Origin: an uncultured Alphaproteobacteria bacterium
GTDB taxonomy: Bacteria; Pseudomonadota; Alphaproteobacteria; RF32; CAG-239
DNA: 23,947 nucleotides
Assembly: GCA_910580155.1 (NCBI GenBank)
Contig: CAJTWX010000021.1
Span: 1 to 23,947, forward strand
Direction: 5' to 3'
Below are positions 23,192-23,947 of this stretch, one piece after another. The notes under the pieces are model-generated. The model was given only the letters and a program-made list of their open reading frames with translations. It had not been told where the DNA came from and searched no databases. Positions within the stretch are counted from its first letter, which is position 1, and every line of letters begins with the position of its first letter. A program made the translations under genes and the position numbers.

Positions 23192-23919
23192 TTTTCTCTT
23201 TCCTTGTAAAATGTTTCAAGCTCTGCCAGCTCCTCACGCGTGTTGGCACTTGCCACTTCTTTCGGGTCACCTTCAATAGCCGTACATTTAAGTCCCATCT
23301 CCCGCGCAATTTTCACCGCATCAGTAAGATAATACTCACCGGCGGCATTTTCATTGCCGATTCTCTCTAAAATCTCAAATAAATATTTTCCGTCAAACCC
23401 CATACAGCCCGAATTGCAAAAATCAATCTGCCGTTCTTCGTCCGTTGCGTCTTTATATTCCACAATTCCCGTAAGCTCTGCTCCGTTCATCTTGAGTCTG
23501 CCGTAGCGCGCCGCATCTTTCGGACGGAACCCGAGCACCGCCACCGCATATCCCTCACGGATTTTCTCAGCTGCTTTTAAAAACGTATTTTTCGTAATCA
23601 GCGGCGTATCACCAAAGATAACGAGCACAGCCCCGTCAAAACCTGTTAACGCCTCTTTGGCACACAAAACAGCGTGTCCTGTCCCCAGCTGCTTATCCTG
23701 CACGGCGGTTTTATAGGGCGCAGTTTCGTTTTTCACCAGTCCGCCATCAGGCGCAATAATCGTCACAATCTCTTTTGTTCCCATCTCTTCAAGCGTATTG
23801 ATAATGTGCTTAATCATCGTTTTTCCGCACACCGGCATCATCACTTTCGGCAAATCAGACTTCATCCGCGTCCCCTTGCCTGCCCCCAAAATGATTGCCG
23901 CAATATTTTCTTTATTCAT
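23182..23919 (-). CDS. GlmU-type nucleotidyltransferase (uridylyltransferase domain only)
   Basis: 245 aa. It matches the N-terminal pyrophosphorylase domain of GlmU, which makes UDP-GlcNAc from GlcNAc-1-phosphate and UTP for peptidoglycan and LPS. Visible: LGAGKGTRMKSDLPKVMMPV (11-30, nucleotide-binding signature), QLGTGHAV, FGDTPLI (Asp104), IVEYKDA, FCNSGCMGFDG, EYYLTDAV, and ASANTREELAELE just before the end. The C-terminal left-handed beta-helix acetyltransferase of normal GlmU (about 450 aa) is absent and the frame ends naturally, so this is a stand-alone enzyme or a paralogue specific for another sugar phosphate. ATG 23919 has GAGG 6 nt upstream. First visible gene of an overlapping operon with the small membrane protein and pepF. 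Confidence 0.85.
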   Translation of the reverse strand: MNKENIAAIILGAGKGTRMKSDLPKVMMPVCGKTMIKHIINTLEEMGTKEIVTIIAPDGGLVKNETAPYKTAVQDKQLGTGHAVLCAKEALTGFDGAVLVIFGDTPLITKNTFLKAAEKIREGYAVAVLGFRPKDAARYGRLKMNGAELTGIVEYKDATDEERQIDFCNSGCMGFDGKYLFEILERIGNENAAGEYYLTDAVKIAREMGLKCTAIEGDPKEVASANTREELAELETFYKERENWR

Positions 23920-23947
23920 AGTTATCCTCTTAAAAAAACTTTAACCT

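Overview
The window looks like a chromosomal segment of a moderate-GC alphaproteobacterium. The evidence is the gene order maf - RNase G - yacG, UvrA sequence signatures I recall from that class (YSPATGLPIEAQTVSQMV and a first zinc site reading CPVSG), and a DksA with the CEETGEEIG type of degenerate zinc site. An uncultured gut-type lineage is possible, but that is inference; no rRNA or other taxonomic marker is present.

Layout. 1-1247 is the 3' end of an autotransporter (outer-membrane beta-barrel), closed by a strong terminator. 1418-4234 (-) is uvrA, divergent from a DUF805 membrane protein (4385-5170) that carries a lysine/alanine-rich N-terminal tail. 5263-8605 (-) holds three genes without a confident function: a soluble protein with an internal duplication, a membrane-anchored protein and a membrane-anchored TPR protein. 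8690-11125 (+) is a Lon-family (LonB-like) ATP-dependent protease. 11815-14574 (-) is mutS, divergent from a PhoR-like sensor kinase (14663-16087). 16124-16972 (-) is a putative lipoprotein/membrane protein with two similar soluble domains. 17091-19520 (-) is the dksA - maf - RNase G - yacG operon. 19628-20260 (-) is a type IV pilin-like protein, divergent from a small cysteine-rich exported protein (20420-20911). 20980-23919 (-) is a tightly overlapping operon: stand-alone GlmU-type uridylyltransferase, small membrane protein, oligoendopeptidase F.

Most of the window is housekeeping: DNA repair (uvrA, mutS), proteolysis (LonB, PepF), RNA turnover and stringent-type transcription control (RNase G, DksA), and envelope proteins. 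The most unusual stretch is the convergent gap between the protease gene and mutS (about 11126-11814). It holds a good sigma70-type promoter, about 160 nt of apparently structured RNA with competing hairpins and a terminator-like 3' hairpin, then an 89-aa HTH-like protein with codon use unlike its neighbours, then a second terminator. This looks like a self-contained cassette (a regulatory RNA plus a small regulator) and is the best candidate here for something undescribed.

No CRISPR array, tRNA, rRNA, insertion sequence or integrase was seen.
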